A stretch of DNA of 64,000 nucleotides from JAGVPT01 sp049578505 (GCA_049578505.1 JBAUMC010000113.1:1-64000); one strand, 5' to 3'; positions 35,328-43,863 are shown, counted from the first letter of the stretch. The notes: a model not told the origin generated them from the sequence alone. A program made the numbers and translations.

Positions 35328-36407
35328 ATGAGAACATTGCACATTCTTCTATTACTGGGCGTGACCTCTGCATTCTTCACGGCGGCGGCGGCGCCGGTAT
35401 ATGATCCAGACAAGCCGGTCGCTCTTATTTATAAGCCGGTCGGATCCGTCCAATATTTGAAAGAGGGAAAGAGCTGGACTAAAGCCACGCCGGCAACTCC
35501 GCTCCTGTCGGGAGATCAAGTGCAGACCGGCGAAAATTCGTTCGTCGTCATAAAGTTCATTGAGAATTCAATCCTCCGACTTCAAGAAAATTCTCAAGTG
35601 ACGATTCGCGCCGAAATGACGTCCAACAAAGAGTTCTCGAAAAACGTGAACCTCGATCACGGACAACTGACCTTCGACGTGCAAAAAAGAGAAAACGAAA
35701 AATTTGAGTTCTCAACGCCGACATCCGTCGCATCGATTCGCGGCACAAAAGGAATGCTCATCAACGGAGCAGACAGCAACGACGTGTTGATTCTAGGGGC
35801 TGGTGTCGTTCTTTTCACAAATTCCATCTCTAATCAATCGGTCAATGTCAATGCCGGACAGACCGCCTATTCCTACCGCGACGGAAAGATCGAAGTAAAG
35901 AAAACGACTCCTGCTGAATTGCAGAAATTACAGGGTGCAGCCGGCGGCGGCGGTGGAGGAGGCACTTCAAACAATGGAACATCATCAACGAGCTCAGGTT
36001 TTTCAGTTGGATTTGCCGTTACAGCTCCGGTGGTAACCCAGGGACAAGATTTTAATGTCACGGTCGAACTTGTACAGACTTCCGTCCCCATCGACACGTT
36101 GAAATCGGTTGTTTCCTATTTTGCATTGGCGTATAAAAACTCAACGGTAACGACATACAAAGAGGTAGCGGCCGCGTTATCAGGAAACAAGGTAACCTTC
36201 GCAATTCCGGGAGCCGATGTAGTGGGCACCTCGATGCAGGCTTATGTAATATTCAAGACCAAGACGGGAATCAATTTGACTTATCCGCCGACAGACCCGC
36301 AGACGAATCCGATTACCATTCCGGTCCAGTCGACAAGCGGGAACGAGTTGAAGATTCAGTTCTCCGACCCGAATGGAAATCAAAAGACAATGATAATCGA
36401 TTACTGA
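35328..36407 (+). CDS. FecR-domain secreted protein with Gly-rich linker and Ig-like C-terminal domain
   Basis: 359 residues; SD GGAGAAA before the ATG. Signal peptide to about residue 22. Residues 30-190 form a FecR domain: 'GSVQYLKEGKSW' opening, 'LLSGDQVQTGENSFVVIKFIENSILRLQENS', and 'TPTSVASIRGTKG' near 130-142. A Gly8/Ser/Thr linker (204-225) leads to a beta domain (227-333) with 'AYVIFKTKTGINLTYP' that resembles the N-terminal domain of the next gene product. There is no membrane helix and no sigma/anti-sigma partner, so this is not a classical FecI/FecR regulator. A strong terminator follows the stop. Confidence 0.82.
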   Translation: MRTLHILLLLGVTSAFFTAAAAPVYDPDKPVALIYKPVGSVQYLKEGKSWTKATPATPLLSGDQVQTGENSFVVIKFIENSILRLQENSQVTIRAEMTSNKEFSKNVNLDHGQLTFDVQKRENEKFEFSTPTSVASIRGTKGMLINGADSNDVLILGAGVVLFTNSISNQSVNVNAGQTAYSYRDGKIEVKKTTPAELQKLQGAAGGGGGGGTSNNGTSSTSSGFSVGFAVTAPVVTQGQDFNVTVELVQTSVPIDTLKSVVSYFALAYKNSTVTTYKEVAAALSGNKVTFAIPGADVVGTSMQAYVIFKTKTGINLTYPPTDPQTNPITIPVQSTSGNELKIQFSDPNGNQKTMIIDY

Positions 36408-36430
36408 TCTGCTGAAGTTATTTCTTGAGA

Positions 36431-36486
36431 AAAACCGCTTGCAATTATCGGCTTCATTTTTTAGATTGCAAGCGGTTTTTTTTATA
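36431..36486 (+). terminator. Strong intrinsic terminator between the FecR gene and the barrel gene
   Basis: AAAACCGCTTGCAA (36431-36444) pairs perfectly with TTGCAAGCGGTTTT (36466-36479) around a 21-nt loop. The 3' arm runs into a T tract ending about 36484. Only about 38 nt then remain before the ATG of the barrel gene, leaving little room for a separate promoter. Confidence 0.9.
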
Positions 36487-36521
36487 GATGCCATTAATTG
36501 TTCACTTTCACCCGGTCTGCA

Positions 36522-38921
36522 ATGGACTTGCTCCGCAGGAAATCGCCCCCAAAATTATTTGCGCGACTCGTCGCGGCCGTGATCATTCTCTCCCCAATCG
36601 CAGGGTACTCCCAGATCAACACCTATATCCGGGCGATACACACAGGTGAGGCAAGAGAAGGAACACCTCTTCGAGTCGCGGTTGAATTGGCAAAATCGAC
36701 AGACCTTGCTCGGGTTGTCCTGTACTACCGTCAGTACGGCCAGTCGGAATTTCGAATACTCGAAATGCCGATCATAGGCGACTCGGCCACAGTGACGATT
36801 TCAGAGGATGAAGTGACGCCTCCGTTCTTAGAAGCGTACGTCCTGGCACAAACTTCGACGGGTGTCACTGAAACATATCCGTTTGAAAATCCACAGGCCT
36901 CGCCGACGCGAATTCCGATAGCGCTGAAATCACCGAAGGATCAAGAGATTCTGATCCTCAGCCCTGATAAATCCGAGAAACTTCTGCCGAGCGATATTTA
37001 TATCTCCGTTTCGTTTGTCTACGCCAGCGATCAAGTCGATAGAAAAAGAACGAAAGTGTTTGTCGACAATGCGGACCTTTCATCGATGGCAGTCTCGGCG
37101 GGCGATTTGACTATCGTATCGCCGGACGCTCTTCCGAAGAATATCTCGACGGGCATCCATACGCTGCGGGTCGAAGTCTACGATACTACTGGGGCGCCGT
37201 ATCATACGGTTGAGCGAACGTTTACCGTTATTGCAAGCGGACAGGAGGAGGCAGAAGAAATACTCTATTCAGGTAATGCTCAGGCTGAGGGGCGAAACGA
37301 AAATATCCAGGGAAACGTGACACCCTACAGACGCCTGACCACAAATGCGAACGCATCGTACGGCATTTTGAAAACAACGGGCAATCTCTACCTCACATCG
37401 GAAGAGAAGCCTACGACACAGCCTCAGGATCGTTACTTCCTCGGACTTGATGCAAAGTACGCCCACGTAGGTATCGGCGATGCGTACCCTCGATTTGCCC
37501 CGTCAGGGGTCATGGACGGCAAGCGCCTCCGTGGCCTCTCTGCGGGCTTGGACCTTGGGGCATTTAATTTAGATTATGCAAGCGGTGAAGACATCCGAAG
37601 AGTCGACGTCGACTCAAGTCAACAGGTTTATACACCGACGCTGAAACGGAACCTCACGGCAATTCGACCGAGCTTCGGCAGCGGAGAAAATTTTCAACTT
37701 GGCTTCACATATTTAAAATCAAAAGACGACTACAGTATTACCGATAGCGTGGTCAAACCCCAGGAGAATGTTGTGGTTGGAAGCGATTTGCTCGTCGCGC
37801 TTGATAACCATCATATCGAATTGACCGGGCAGACCTCGTACAGCTTGGATAACGTCGATATCTCAGCCCCGCAATTCACCGACGCGAGCATCGATACTTC
37901 ACAATTGGACAGCAGCACCAAAAGCCTCTTGAAGAAATACGGGACGAAGTACCTCGCAAAGGTGATTACGCTCAATGGGAATCTTGTGCCTCTTCCACCG
38001 GGTCCCACTGCATTGGTCTACGAAACCGGTCTCGCCCTTAATTATTTCGGAAACTTTATTAAAGGAACATACATCTATCACGGCGCTGATTATACGTCGG
38101 AAGGGACATCTGCGTTGAGGAGGGACATCAAAGGCATCAACGTTTTTGACAGGATACGGTTGGTCGGCAACAGTGTGTTCGTAACCGCCGGTTATGAACG
38201 GCTGCAGAACAACACGGCCGGACGCGACAGTCTGAGATTATCGTCGGACAGCAGCCTCATCGCGCTTACAACGACGTATCAGACAATCAACGCTTCAATC
38301 TCCTATTACCCAACTTCCGATATGCCGAACTTTACGCTCGGCTACGGCAACAACAGTGAGTCGAACCCGATCGACCCGGCCGACACAAACGCTACCGATG
38401 CGGCCCAGGCTGTTAACGATAAGACGAACCGATTCTTCGTGCAATCGACATACGATTTTCCATCTACCTTGGGGAAACATAACGCGACACTAAGCCTTGA
38501 CCTCTCGAACAAAACCGACAACACCGCGAACAAGCAAAACGTCAAAGGCTTCAACGCCTTTTTTTTGGTCAACACCGTTCATTCGTACTCGCTTGAGTCG
38601 ACTATCGGATACACGATGAGCTTGAATACCATACCGATGGCTATGGCTGACACTATCAGCGGAAAGACTACAGTAGCGTCCAGTTCGCTGAACTATTCAA
38701 CGATTTCGCTCAACGGCCGGTACAAGATCTATAAAGATCTGTTGAGACTGTCTGCCACGTACGCGCCGACGTTCGGTGATTTTCAGCGCACGCTAATGGA
38801 ACTTGGATTGCTCTACGCCATTGCGAACAATCAAAGTGCATCGTTTCAATACCAATATATCGTCAACTCCGGCTCGAAAAACGATTCATACGTCAGCCTG
38901 ATTTATCATATCAACTTTTAG
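36522..38921 (+). CDS. Large predicted outer-membrane beta-barrel with periplasmic Ig-like N-terminal domains
   Basis: 799 residues from ATG 36522 (a TTG at 36498 is possible; no SD). Signal peptide to about residue 30 (AGYSQ). Residues 31-135 are an Ig-like domain related to the C-terminal domain of the upstream FecR protein ('AYVLAQTSTGVTETYP', 105-120). About 138-245 is a second beta domain. From about 255 to the end the sequence alternates polar and aromatic residues with many 'Y-x-F/L' strands and ends SLIYHINF, consistent with a barrel of 20 or more strands inserted by BAM. No plug or TonB box was recognised. It precedes the CHASE2 cyclase by 6 nt. Confidence 0.72.
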   Translation: MDLLRRKSPPKLFARLVAAVIILSPIAGYSQINTYIRAIHTGEAREGTPLRVAVELAKSTDLARVVLYYRQYGQSEFRILEMPIIGDSATVTISEDEVTPPFLEAYVLAQTSTGVTETYPFENPQASPTRIPIALKSPKDQEILILSPDKSEKLLPSDIYISVSFVYASDQVDRKRTKVFVDNADLSSMAVSAGDLTIVSPDALPKNISTGIHTLRVEVYDTTGAPYHTVERTFTVIASGQEEAEEILYSGNAQAEGRNENIQGNVTPYRRLTTNANASYGILKTTGNLYLTSEEKPTTQPQDRYFLGLDAKYAHVGIGDAYPRFAPSGVMDGKRLRGLSAGLDLGAFNLDYASGEDIRRVDVDSSQQVYTPTLKRNLTAIRPSFGSGENFQLGFTYLKSKDDYSITDSVVKPQENVVVGSDLLVALDNHHIELTGQTSYSLDNVDISAPQFTDASIDTSQLDSSTKSLLKKYGTKYLAKVITLNGNLVPLPPGPTALVYETGLALNYFGNFIKGTYIYHGADYTSEGTSALRRDIKGINVFDRIRLVGNSVFVTAGYERLQNNTAGRDSLRLSSDSSLIALTTTYQTINASISYYPTSDMPNFTLGYGNNSESNPIDPADTNATDAAQAVNDKTNRFFVQSTYDFPSTLGKHNATLSLDLSNKTDNTANKQNVKGFNAFFLVNTVHSYSLESTIGYTMSLNTIPMAMADTISGKTTVASSSLNYSTISLNGRYKIYKDLLRLSATYAPTFGDFQRTLMELGLLYAIANNQSASFQYQYIVNSGSKNDSYVSLIYHINF

Positions 38922-38927
38922 TATTCT

Positions 38928-41132
38928 ATGTTAGGGCCACTCTTCAAACGTTTGATGCCGTGGCTTATCCGAATTTCCCTCAGTGTTGGTATCGCGTTGT
39001 TAGTGATAGTGTTCGTGCAGGACGCGGTAATCAAGTTCCATTTCTTCGACAGGCTGAAGCTTTCCTTTATCGACAAATCGTTTGCAAAGCGGGGACCCCT
39101 CCCATTTTCAGAAGATTCACTCGACGTCGTAATCGTAACGGTATCGGAAAAATCCGACGCTACGCTGCCTGAACATTTTCCGTTTCCCCGAAGTTATTAC
39201 GCCCGGGCGATTCGCAACCTCAATAGAGCCGGTGTCCGCGCGATCGGAATCGACTTTTCCTTCGAAGACCCCGATGCACACGGCCCAGAGCATGACACCG
39301 AACTCCGCAACGCCATCAAGGACTACAGAAACGTTGTCGTTGCCGGCAAAACTGAGATCAGGGAGGACAATGCATCAATCACGCGGAAGAACGAAAATTA
39401 TCACAGCATTTTTTATTCCGCAGACAGTTCAGTCGGTGTTGTGTACGTTCCGAACGACGAGGATGGATTGTACCGCCGCTACAAAGCGCTCGCAAAGAAC
39501 CCGGCAGAAGAGGCATACCTCCCGACCTTTGCTTTTGCCCTGATGAATAAATATCTCGGTCTCCCCTCCACCGCTGTATGCAAAGACGACGGCAACTACT
39601 TTGTTCTCGGAGACCGCCGGATCCCGAAGTATGATGATGTATCGATCCTTATCAACTACCACGGCCTCGCCGGCAAGACATTCAAAGAATTCGATATTGC
39701 CGACATCCTTGACGACAAAACATTCACCACAAACGAAGAAGCCAAGTTCCACACGGAGATCAACACCTTCGACGATCCGGATATCGGCCTGCTTCAATCC
39801 GGCGCCTTCAAAAACAAAATTGTTTTGATCGGCCCGACGTTTCCGGAATCGAAAGATATTTTTCCCGTTTCTATTTCCGACCCCCACAACCCCGACAACA
39901 ATCTGATGTACGGCGTTGAAATCCATGCCAACGCACTGCAAACGCTGATCCATCAAAATTTCATTGTGCGGCCGGCGTTATGGCTCGACTTATTATACAC
40001 GCTCGCATTCTCTCTTCTCAGTTTTCTCGTCGTCTCTGCACTGAAACAAATCAAATCGAAGACCGGATTCATATTCGAAATTATCGCTCTTTTATTTATC
40101 GGCGCCGAAGTCTACGCCGTAGTCGCTCTTGCAGATTTCGCATTTGCTCACCACAACATGCTCATCCCAGTCGTCCCCCCGATCGCTGCTGTCTTCGCGA
40201 ATTATGTCGGCAGCGCGGTGTACCAGTATTTGACCGAACGAAAACAAAAAGTGATGATCAAAGGCATGTTCAGTCAATACCTGAATCCCCATGTCGTCAA
40301 CGAGTTGATTGCACATCCTGAAAAACTGAAGCTCGGCGGTGAGCGGAAAGAACTTACCGTCCTCTTTAGCGACATCGCAGGTTTTACGACATTTTCTGAA
40401 AAGCTGCCGCCGGAAGAGCTGGTCCTCGTCTTGAACGAATACCTGAGTGCAATGACGGAAATTGTTTTTAAAAACGACGGCACCCTCGACAAATACGAAG
40501 GCGACGCCGTGATGGCGTTCTGGGGCGCTCCCGTCGAACTCGATAACAACGCTCTCCATGCCTGCAACGCCGCACTTGAGATGCAGCAAAAACTGGTAGA
40601 AATCAGGGAAAAGTGGAAGGCCGAGGGAAAACCGAATGTCTTCGTGCGCATAGGATTAAATACGGGAGAAATGGTTGTCGGTAATATGGGAGGAGTAGGG
40701 AAATTCGATTACACCGTCATCGGCGACAGTGTGAACTTGGGGTCAAGGCTCGAAGGAGCAAACAAACAGTACGGTACATACATCATGGCAAGCGAGCGAA
40801 CGCAGGAATTGGTGAAAGAGTCTTTCGTGTTCCGCGAACTCGACTTGCTGGTTGTCAAGGGAAAGACAAAACCGATCAAAGTCTTTGAACTTCTCGGAAG
40901 GAAGAACGACAGCGTTCCGAAAGAAAAAATTTCGGCAATCGAAAAATACCTGGTGGGACTTGAATTATACCGACAAAAGAAATTTGAAGAAGCTATTCGA
41001 AAGTTCAACGAGGCACTATCTATCGACCCCACCGATACGCCTTCCAAATTGTATATCGAGCGTTCTCAGCTTTACCTCGAAACTCCTCCCCCTGAAGACT
41101 GGAACGGCGTTTTTATTCTAAAAACAAAGTAG
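38928..41132 (+). CDS. CHASE2-domain receptor class III adenylate cyclase with C-terminal TPR
   Basis: 734 residues. TM1 (about 13-31), a periplasmic CHASE2 domain (about 35-340; 'IRNLNRAGVRAIGIDFSFEDPD'), three membrane helices (about 350-430), a linker 'FSQYLNPHVVNELI', then a cyclase domain (about 465-645). Catalytic residues are complete: metal-binding D482 (SDIAGF) and D526 (DKYEGD), base-specifying K522 and T596 (FDYTVIGD), and transition-state N603 and R607 (VNLGSRLE). Lys plus Thr indicates ATP rather than GTP as substrate. A TPR ends the protein. CHASE2 senses unknown extracytoplasmic cues. Its ATG is 6 nt after the barrel gene stop. Confidence 0.9.
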   Translation: MLGPLFKRLMPWLIRISLSVGIALLVIVFVQDAVIKFHFFDRLKLSFIDKSFAKRGPLPFSEDSLDVVIVTVSEKSDATLPEHFPFPRSYYARAIRNLNRAGVRAIGIDFSFEDPDAHGPEHDTELRNAIKDYRNVVVAGKTEIREDNASITRKNENYHSIFYSADSSVGVVYVPNDEDGLYRRYKALAKNPAEEAYLPTFAFALMNKYLGLPSTAVCKDDGNYFVLGDRRIPKYDDVSILINYHGLAGKTFKEFDIADILDDKTFTTNEEAKFHTEINTFDDPDIGLLQSGAFKNKIVLIGPTFPESKDIFPVSISDPHNPDNNLMYGVEIHANALQTLIHQNFIVRPALWLDLLYTLAFSLLSFLVVSALKQIKSKTGFIFEIIALLFIGAEVYAVVALADFAFAHHNMLIPVVPPIAAVFANYVGSAVYQYLTERKQKVMIKGMFSQYLNPHVVNELIAHPEKLKLGGERKELTVLFSDIAGFTTFSEKLPPEELVLVLNEYLSAMTEIVFKNDGTLDKYEGDAVMAFWGAPVELDNNALHACNAALEMQQKLVEIREKWKAEGKPNVFVRIGLNTGEMVVGNMGGVGKFDYTVIGDSVNLGSRLEGANKQYGTYIMASERTQELVKESFVFRELDLLVVKGKTKPIKVFELLGRKNDSVPKEKISAIEKYLVGLELYRQKKFEEAIRKFNEALSIDPTDTPSKLYIERSQLYLETPPPEDWNGVFILKTK

Positions 41133-41199
41133 CGTTCAAAGCTCGAACAAAGCTATTTCCCCCCTTGGCACCCACCCGACGTCGAAGGAACGCTACCAA

Positions 41200-41781
41200 C
41201 TATCTCCCCTTCATCATTGACTCGACAAATAGAGTTTGGGCGTCTACCGCCGAAGAAAATTGAAACGATTCGTTGTTTTGACGCAACTCCAATTCGTAAA
41301 TTTTCGATTTAGTGCGAAAGACCGCCACACGCCGGAGCAGTGAATTCTCAGAATAGACGTAGACGCAGCATTGCTTCCCCTCTCCCGCCGCTGAGGGAAG
41401 ACGGAGTATTCTTCGCTCGTCATCTTCGGTGCCAAGTTTGCTTTGCATCGAAATATTTCCCAGCACGCAAATGTCTTCTTCCGTCAGCATATCCTTCGCC
41501 GAGCCCGTAGGTTTCAGTTCCCTTAGAATCATTGCGGCATCGCCGTCATTTTTCGCCAGATGGAATTCAGTGGAGGACGATGTACCTTCGTCCGATGCAA
41601 TGCTCCATCCCGCGGGAACGAACATTTTCTCCACGGGGGACGCGCTGTGAGCGGCGGGGCGTTCTACCGCTGCTTGATGGGGAGAAGAACATGAAAGAGA
41701 TAAGAGGGAAGAAAAAAGAATTGTAATGAAGGGGGCGCACCGCACGAGACCGCCGGCTGCGGTTCGTATTGTTCCGCTCAC
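41200..41781 (-). CDS. Putative lipoprotein, unknown function
   Basis: 193 residues. GTG start (41779-41781) overlaps the stop of the PorV-like gene as GTGA, so it is translationally coupled to it. A long n-region is followed by a hydrophobic helix and the lipobox LSLSC (Cys31). The mature part (about 32-193) is mixed alpha/beta, with 'FVPAGWSIASDEG' and 'DAAMILRELKP'. A Cys-Cys pair sits in 'GKQCCVYVYSE'. No family is recognised. Coupling suggests it works with the PorV-like barrel. Confidence 0.65.
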   Translation of the reverse strand: MSGTIRTAAGGLVRCAPFITILFSSLLSLSCSSPHQAAVERPAAHSASPVEKMFVPAGWSIASDEGTSSSTEFHLAKNDGDAAMILRELKPTGSAKDMLTEEDICVLGNISMQSKLGTEDDERRILRLPSAAGEGKQCCVYVYSENSLLRRVAVFRTKSKIYELELRQNNESFQFSSAVDAQTLFVESMMKGR

Positions 41782-42878
41782 TCGGCCCCTCGCCTGTATT
41801 TATCTTCTTGAATGATCAATCGGAGTGAAATGCGGTGTGAATTCCCGAGCTGGTCTTCACCGTTGAATTTCGCAAACGCATAATCGATATCGAGCTTGCG
41901 AAGATGAACACCCGCTCCGAGCGTCAGGTTTTTCGTGTCGTCGTAGCCGACACGCAGGGCAACGGTTTTTTTATAGTCGAATTCTACGCCCCCATGAGGG
42001 TCGAAGCTGACGGGCCCAAGATACGCCGTAGCTGCAAACTTCCTTCCTTCAAACATGATATCGGTGTCGATTGAAGGCCCGAGACGACCTCCGAAAATTT
42101 CAAAAAGATACGCTCCGCCGACTTTGATTGTCGGAGAAATGAGCTCGTTTGTGCCGGTGTTCCATGCCACAAGAGTCGTCGTAATATCCTGAGCGTTTAC
42201 ACCGAGAGAAAAATTTTCCGTCGGCTGGTAGATTCCGCCGAGGTCGAAACCAATTCCGGTCGCATGGTAATCTCCTATATCGCGCCGGATAAGTTTGAGG
42301 TTTGCTCCGTAGAAGAGCTTTTCCGAATACTGCTTTGCATATGAAAAATAAATTGCCCAATCAGCGGAGTTAAAATACGTAATCTGAGAATAATCCGGAC
42401 GACCGTCCAGATCGTTGTAGACTCCATCGCCGTTGGTATCTAACGCGCGCGTGTCCGGGATCCCGTCGATACCGAGCCGGATAACGCTGATGCCGAACGC
42501 CGCCGCTTTATAATTCACAACCGGCCGGGTTGTTCCTTCCTGATCGACGGCAGTTGCAGCGGTCGTATCGTTGGCTCCATACGGAAACGCCACGGCTGCA
42601 TAATCGTAATTTTCAAGACTGCCGAACTGTTCATCGTGCATTAAAGCGAATTCCGGATAATCGATGCGTGCAAGTCCGGCCGGGTTCCAATAGCCTGCGG
42701 TAACATCGTTCGCTAGGGCCACGTACGCTCCGCCAAGTCCGAGCGCCCTGCCGCCGACGCCGATCGCCATAAACTCGCCGGCATATTTTGCGACGTACGT
42801 ATCGCCCGCACTTGCCGTGGCAGCACATACACACCATGCGATGACTGCTGGAGATATTTTTGACCTGAGTTTCATCAT
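41778..42878 (-). CDS. PorV/PorQ-family outer-membrane barrel
   Basis: 366 residues. Signal peptide (AWCVCAATASA) then 'VGGRALGLGGAYVALANDVTAGYWNPAGLA', the defining N-terminal motif of the PorV/PorQ family (FadL-like fold). Acidic insert 'ALDTNGDGVYNDLDGRPD' looks like a Ca2+-binding loop. The remainder is barrel strands. PorV acts as a shuttle for T9SS cargo; Ignavibacteria-type genomes encode several paralogues, many of unknown role. Two T9SS cargo proteins in this window make that role plausible. A structured leader (42893-43066) precedes the ATG. Confidence 0.82.
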   Translation of the reverse strand: MMKLRSKISPAVIAWCVCAATASAGDTYVAKYAGEFMAIGVGGRALGLGGAYVALANDVTAGYWNPAGLARIDYPEFALMHDEQFGSLENYDYAAVAFPYGANDTTAATAVDQEGTTRPVVNYKAAAFGISVIRLGIDGIPDTRALDTNGDGVYNDLDGRPDYSQITYFNSADWAIYFSYAKQYSEKLFYGANLKLIRRDIGDYHATGIGFDLGGIYQPTENFSLGVNAQDITTTLVAWNTGTNELISPTIKVGGAYLFEIFGGRLGPSIDTDIMFEGRKFAATAYLGPVSFDPHGGVEFDYKKTVALRVGYDDTKNLTLGAGVHLRKLDIDYAFAKFNGEDQLGNSHRISLRLIIQEDKYRRGAE

Positions 42879-42892
42879 CTCACTTTAGAAAT

Positions 42893-42930
42893 AAAAAAAC
42901 CGAATCTCCTCTCGCGGATGAAATTCGGTT
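42893..42930 (-). terminator. Hairpin plus T7 directly upstream of the PorV-like ATG (possible attenuator)
   Basis: On the minus strand AACCGAAT (42930-42923) pairs with ATTCGGTT (42905-42898), followed by seven T. The T tract ends about 15 nt before the ATG at 42878. It could end the sirtuin transcript, but its closeness to the ATG leaves no room for a promoter in between, which suggests attenuation of the PorV-like gene. Confidence 0.6.
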
Positions 42931-42933
42931 ATC

Positions 42934-43008
42934 ATTGTTAGAGAAGAAATAATGTCCCGCATTTCCGGAACATTCGCTGAACTTATGACTTTATCAATCT
43001 CTAACAAT
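42934..43008 (-). other. 11-bp inverted repeat in the PorV-like gene's leader
   Basis: ATTGTTAGAGA (42934-42944) and TCTCTAACAAT (42998-43008) are perfect complements enclosing 53 nt with a TTCCGGAA palindrome. The structure ends 3 nt before the terminator-like hairpin, the spacing expected of a leader RNA that folds in alternative ways. An open reading frame also crosses the region, so a coding remnant is the competing explanation. Confidence 0.4.
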
Positions 43009-43036
43009 ACTCGATCAGTTTCTGTCTCCTTAGCCT

Positions 43037-43066
43037 GAAATTTAAGGAATATATTTTCAAAGTCAA
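43037..43066 (-). promoter_or_regulatory. Candidate Bacteroidota-type promoter for the PorV-like gene
   Basis: On the minus strand TTG (43066-43064) is followed after 19 nt by TAAATTTC, close to the -33 TTG / -7 TAnnTTTG pattern known in Bacteroidota. If used, it gives a leader of about 150 nt containing the inverted repeat and terminator-like hairpin. Confidence 0.3.
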
Positions 43067-43128
43067 GATAAGAAAATCAACGAGGAGAGCAACGGCGGCA
43101 AAAGCCCTGGACATTGATGCGGCCGCTT

Positions 43129-43863
43129 TTAGTTCTCCTCATGAACGGTCAAGAGCTCCTTCGCTAGTGCCGGTATCCGTTCGGTCGCGGTCCCTGTCAA
43201 CACTTCGAAACCGTTCAGTAATTCATATGCGGGATGAGGGTCGATAAAAAATTTCTGTCTTGCCCCCCTAAAAAGTGGAAGTAAGCCCGCTGCAGGGTAG
43301 ACCTGCGCCGACGTTCCCACACCGATGAATATTTCGGTAGTCTTCACTAGTCCTTCCAGATACTCCTGCCTCATATCGACCGCTTCGCCAAACCAGACGA
43401 CGTCAGGACGAAGCTGGCTTCCACATTTTGGACAGCGGTCTCCAAGCTTTGTCGGGGAAGCTATTTGCGCCCGATAGTCGCATGAATACGATGAATCCGG
43501 ATACGCAGGAATCGAATAATGAAGCTCACATTTTTGGAAATCGATTCTGCCATGAAGATGCCACACGTTCTTCGAACCGGCCCGTTCTAAAAGAGTATCG
43601 ATGTTTTGCGTGATGTTGACTACGTCGAAATGGGATCTGAGTTCGGCGATTGACTCATGCGCGGGATTTGGCCGGCATTGAAAGCTCCGCAGGAAGCGCT
43701 GTTCGTAAAAATTAAGGACGAGGAGCCTATCGCGTTCCCACCCTTCCGGAGAAGCGACATCCTCGACGCGATGTTGTTCCCACAATCCTCCGGCGTCGCG
43801 GAAAGTCGGTATGCCGCTTTCCGCAGAGAGTCCCGCGCCGCTGAAGACGACAATTGTTTTCAT
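43129..43863 (-). CDS. cobB: Sirtuin (NAD+-dependent protein deacylase)
   Basis: 244 residues from ATG 43863 (MKTIVVFSGAGLSAESGIPTFR), the usual sirtuin start; upstream in-frame starts lie in repeat sequence. NAD-binding 'GAGLSAESGIPTFRD', 'NITQNIDTLLERAG', the catalytic His in 'VWHLHGRI', and 'RPDVVWFGEAVD' are present. Of the zinc Cys, only CPKC is regular; the first pair is replaced by 'KCELHY...SC', more widely spaced than usual. It removes acyl groups from lysines using NAD+. Monocistronic, flanked by a family 4 repeat. Confidence 0.88.
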   Translation of the reverse strand: MKTIVVFSGAGLSAESGIPTFRDAGGLWEQHRVEDVASPEGWERDRLLVLNFYEQRFLRSFQCRPNPAHESIAELRSHFDVVNITQNIDTLLERAGSKNVWHLHGRIDFQKCELHYSIPAYPDSSYSCDYRAQIASPTKLGDRCPKCGSQLRPDVVWFGEAVDMRQEYLEGLVKTTEIFIGVGTSAQVYPAAGLLPLFRGARQKFFIDPHPAYELLNGFEVLTGTATERIPALAKELLTVHEEN

